26,991 nucleotides of DNA from UBA3206 sp963623875. GTDB taxonomy: Bacteria; Bacillota_I; Bacilli_A; Acholeplasmatales; Anaeroplasmataceae. The position numbers were made by a program, and so were the translations under genes. Shown here piece after piece: positions 24,688 to 26,991 of the stretch (its first letter is position 1; each line of letters opens with the position of its first letter). The stretch spans positions 1-26,991 of the forward strand of contig CAVFNL010000014.1 of NCBI GenBank assembly GCA_963623875.1, written 5' to 3'. The notes under the pieces were generated by a model. It was not told the origin of the DNA and ran no database searches. It saw only the letters and a program-made list of their open reading frames with translations.

Positions 24688-26922
24688 ATGATTTTATTTG
24701 ATAATGTAAATCTTAAATATGATAATGGAAGAGTAATAACTCATGTTTTAAAAAATATAAGTTTTAGATTACCATCAAATGGATTTATTGCGCTTGAGGG
24801 TAAAAGTGGTAGTGGTAAATCTACAATATTTAATTTGATTTCTTTAAGTATAAAAAAAACAAGTGGAAAAATAAAAGTATATGGCTATGATTATGATAGC
24901 ATAGATGAGCAGGAAAAAAACCTTATAAAGAAAAAAATAGTAGGCTATATTTATCAAGACAACCAATTATTTAACAATCTTAGTGTAAAAGATAATATTG
25001 AAGTAATACTTGATGTTTCAGGTATTTTACTTGAAGATGCTAAAGAAGATATAGAAAAATATAGCAAATTATTAAAAATAGATAATTTAATGGATATAGA
25101 AGTATCTATGTTATCTGGTGGTGAAAAAGAAAGAGTCGCAATATTATTAACTATTATAAGAAAAACAAAAATAGTATTAGCTGATGAGCCAACTGCAGCA
25201 TTAGATTTAGAGAATTCTTTATTAGTTATGGAGACACTAAAAGAATTATCTAAAGAAAGACTTGTTATCGTATCTTCACATGATGTAGAATTGCTTGAAA
25301 AATATAGTACTGATTACATAAAATTATCATATGGTGAAATAGAAGATATAAGTATAGATTCTAAAGAAGTAATAACATATGAGCCTATTGAAAACAAAAA
25401 TACACTAAATAGTTTTAAACTATCTCATAAATTATTTTCAAGGCAACAAGTAAGAAAAGTTTTTTTCATAATAGCACAATCTATTGCGATGATATTTTTA
25501 GCAATAAGTTTGTTTAATATCTCTTTTAATGAACGAAGTTTTAGATATTATGCATATAAAAGTGAATGTGATTATTATGTAGTATTAAATTCTAAGAGTT
25601 TAGAATCAAATACACTTATTGAAAATAATGCTTTAAAAGAAAAATTAAAAACTACAAAATATTATTATAATTGTAATTTAATAACTAATTCTGATCTTGA
25701 TGAGACACTTATAGGTTATAATAGTAAAGAAACATTAATATCAAATTATATAATAAATAATGATTTAAATGATAATGATGTTATCATTAGTGATTACGCT
25801 AAAGAACATCTTTCATATTTGCTTGAAAAAAAATATGACGATATGACAAATATAGTTGTAGATAATGAAATCACATTAAATATCTACAAGACAAAAGAAA
25901 CTAATTACCATGATTATAAAAAATTAGATAATGAACAACAATATGGATATTTAAGATATGTTAATGATTGGTATAATAACATCGAATTAAATCAAAATAC
26001 ATTTAATTCATTAAGACACAGAAAAAAAGAATCATTTGAATATAATGGTGATACTTACAATTTTACAAAGCAATCTTTAATAGGTGATGGTAATATGGTT
26101 GTAGGAAATCGTCCTTTAAATGATAATGAAATTATGGTAAGTACTGGCGTAATATATAACTATTTTAATGTAGAATATAATCCAAATGAAAGCCTTGCGG
26201 TATATTTAAAAGATTATGTAGGAAAAGATATAACATTAAATATAAATAACAAATCATATACATTTAAAATATCAGGAATAATTTTAGGATATACAAATTA
26301 TGGTGTATCATTAGATCTTGCATTTAATGATTCATTCTATGAAAATTTTAATTTTGTATATGAAGATAGAACAGTTGATAATGCATTTATGGCAGTTCGT
26401 CCTACATCTTATAATGAATATAAAAAGGTTGTAAAAAATGTTAAAAACAATAATTATTATCTATTAAATCCTCTAGATTCTGATGTAGATGAAATGGTAA
26501 GTGAAAGAAAAGCAGATATTAAGGTATCTATATACTTATTTACGGCAGCATTTGTATTAGAAATAAGTTTATTATATTTTATGAATTATTCTATATTTAA
26601 AAATAATAGAAGAAGTATAGGAGTACTTAAACATAACGGAATATCTAATAAAGATATTTTGAAATTAACATTATGCGATACTTCACTTCTAAATGTAGTT
26701 ACAAGCCTTGTAGGAATTATAGCCTACATAATTTATGTTATACTGTATAGAAATATGTTAGAGTTTAATAGTGTTTATTTTGATGGTAGTATATTGCATT
26801 TTAATGTTTGGATTATATTATTATTTGTATTATTTATATTAGTGATTCATTTAGTTTTATTAATAATAAATTTAAGATACTTAAAAAAGATGGATAATAA
26901 GAAATTACTTTCAGAATATTAA
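24688..26922 (+). CDS. MacB-topology ABC transporter (fused ATPase-permease)
   Basis: This 744-residue protein has an N-terminal ATPase (1-220): Walker A GKSGSGKST (38-46), Q-loop Q90, LSGGE (142-146), Walker B VLADEP (163-168) and H198. The permease has one membrane helix (about 258-278), a large extracellular domain (about 281-611) and three more helices (about 612-634, 663-687, 704-729). RRSIGVLKHNGISNKDIL (641-658) matches the FtsX/MacB coupling region. This is the MacB mechanotransmission type, not a classical channel transporter; such proteins handle peptide antibiotics, lipoproteins or toxins, or signal to partners. ATG 24688 lies six bases after AGGAG, which overlaps the stop of the secreted protein gene. 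Its codon use looks more AT-biased, with many ATA isoleucines, than the biosynthetic genes. No histidine kinase/response regulator pair is adjacent. Confidence 0.88.
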   Translation: MILFDNVNLKYDNGRVITHVLKNISFRLPSNGFIALEGKSGSGKSTIFNLISLSIKKTSGKIKVYGYDYDSIDEQEKNLIKKKIVGYIYQDNQLFNNLSVKDNIEVILDVSGILLEDAKEDIEKYSKLLKIDNLMDIEVSMLSGGEKERVAILLTIIRKTKIVLADEPTAALDLENSLLVMETLKELSKERLVIVSSHDVELLEKYSTDYIKLSYGEIEDISIDSKEVITYEPIENKNTLNSFKLSHKLFSRQQVRKVFFIIAQSIAMIFLAISLFNISFNERSFRYYAYKSECDYYVVLNSKSLESNTLIENNALKEKLKTTKYYYNCNLITNSDLDETLIGYNSKETLISNYIINNDLNDNDVIISDYAKEHLSYLLEKKYDDMTNIVVDNEITLNIYKTKETNYHDYKKLDNEQQYGYLRYVNDWYNNIELNQNTFNSLRHRKKESFEYNGDTYNFTKQSLIGDGNMVVGNRPLNDNEIMVSTGVIYNYFNVEYNPNESLAVYLKDYVGKDITLNINNKSYTFKISGIILGYTNYGVSLDLAFNDSFYENFNFVYEDRTVDNAFMAVRPTSYNEYKKVVKNVKNNNYYLLNPLDSDVDEMVSERKADIKVSIYLFTAAFVLEISLLYFMNYSIFKNNRRSIGVLKHNGISNKDILKLTLCDTSLLNVVTSLVGIIAYIIYVILYRNMLEFNSVYFDGSILHFNVWIILLFVLFILVIHLVLLIINLRYLKKMDNKKLLSEY

Positions 26923-26991
26923 AAAAGGTAGACTTAAAGAACTCAAAATGTTCAAAACTGTTTTTTTGTCCTCTCTAGTCCCTAAAATATT

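Noticed and set aside
26923..26991. Possible terminator after the ABC transporter gene
   Set aside because: Only four-base-pair stems (GAAC with GTTC, or AAAA with TTTT) precede the T-run; too weak to call, and the window ends there.

Overview
The window is AT-rich, and all twenty recognisable protein genes lie on the + strand. Most start after a strong AGGAGG-type ribosome binding site. Promoters resemble TTGACA-17-TATAAT, and transcription units end in short hairpins with a T-tract. Together with a T-box leader, lipoprotein signal peptides, the meso-diaminopimelate dehydrogenase Ddh and catabolite-type operators, this points to a low-GC Bacillota, probably a gut-type Bacilli/Clostridia-like lineage that makes diaminopimelate peptidoglycan. 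TGA is not reassigned, because all genes read through with the standard code. However, none of the twenty genes ends in TGA (17 TAA, 3 TAG).

Positions 1-9964 form one branched-chain amino acid operon: promoter, T-box leader with a likely isoleucine AUC specifier, then ilvN, ilvC, cimA, leuC, leuD, leuB, ilvD, ilvB and a terminator. The 2-isopropylmalate synthase-like gene is of the citramalate synthase type, and neither leuA nor ilvA is present. The operon therefore reads as a self-contained isoleucine/valine route: pyruvate plus acetyl-CoA to citramalate, then LeuCD and LeuB to 2-oxobutyrate, then IlvBN, IlvC and IlvD. The Ile T-box fits this.

Positions 9995-13385 are a second operon, nadA-nadB-nadC, for de novo NAD synthesis from aspartate. 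Single-gene units follow. ddh (13451-14434) makes meso-diaminopimelate. A large lipoprotein with a CE12/SGNH acetylesterase-like domain (14576-16555) has a cre-like operator inside its promoter. An ABC-F ATPase (16636-18189) comes next. A two-gene transporter follows (18304-21163): a TrpX-like substrate-binding lipoprotein, then one polypeptide that joins the membrane permease and the ATPase. After that come a 5-methyluridine rRNA/tRNA methyltransferase (21287-22624) and proC (22932-23723), whose product has altered substrate-loop motifs.

The last unit (about 23731-26922) is the least explained. It holds a promoter, a possible 14-codon leader ORF whose end could pair with the next ribosome binding site, a secreted Tyr/Lys/Ser/Thr-rich protein of unknown family, and a translationally coupled MacB-topology ABC transporter with a large extracellular domain. 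It looks more AT-rich and more ATA-codon-rich than the biosynthetic genes, and it is the best candidate here for an undescribed system. No tRNA, rRNA, CRISPR array, insertion sequence or prophage gene was seen.
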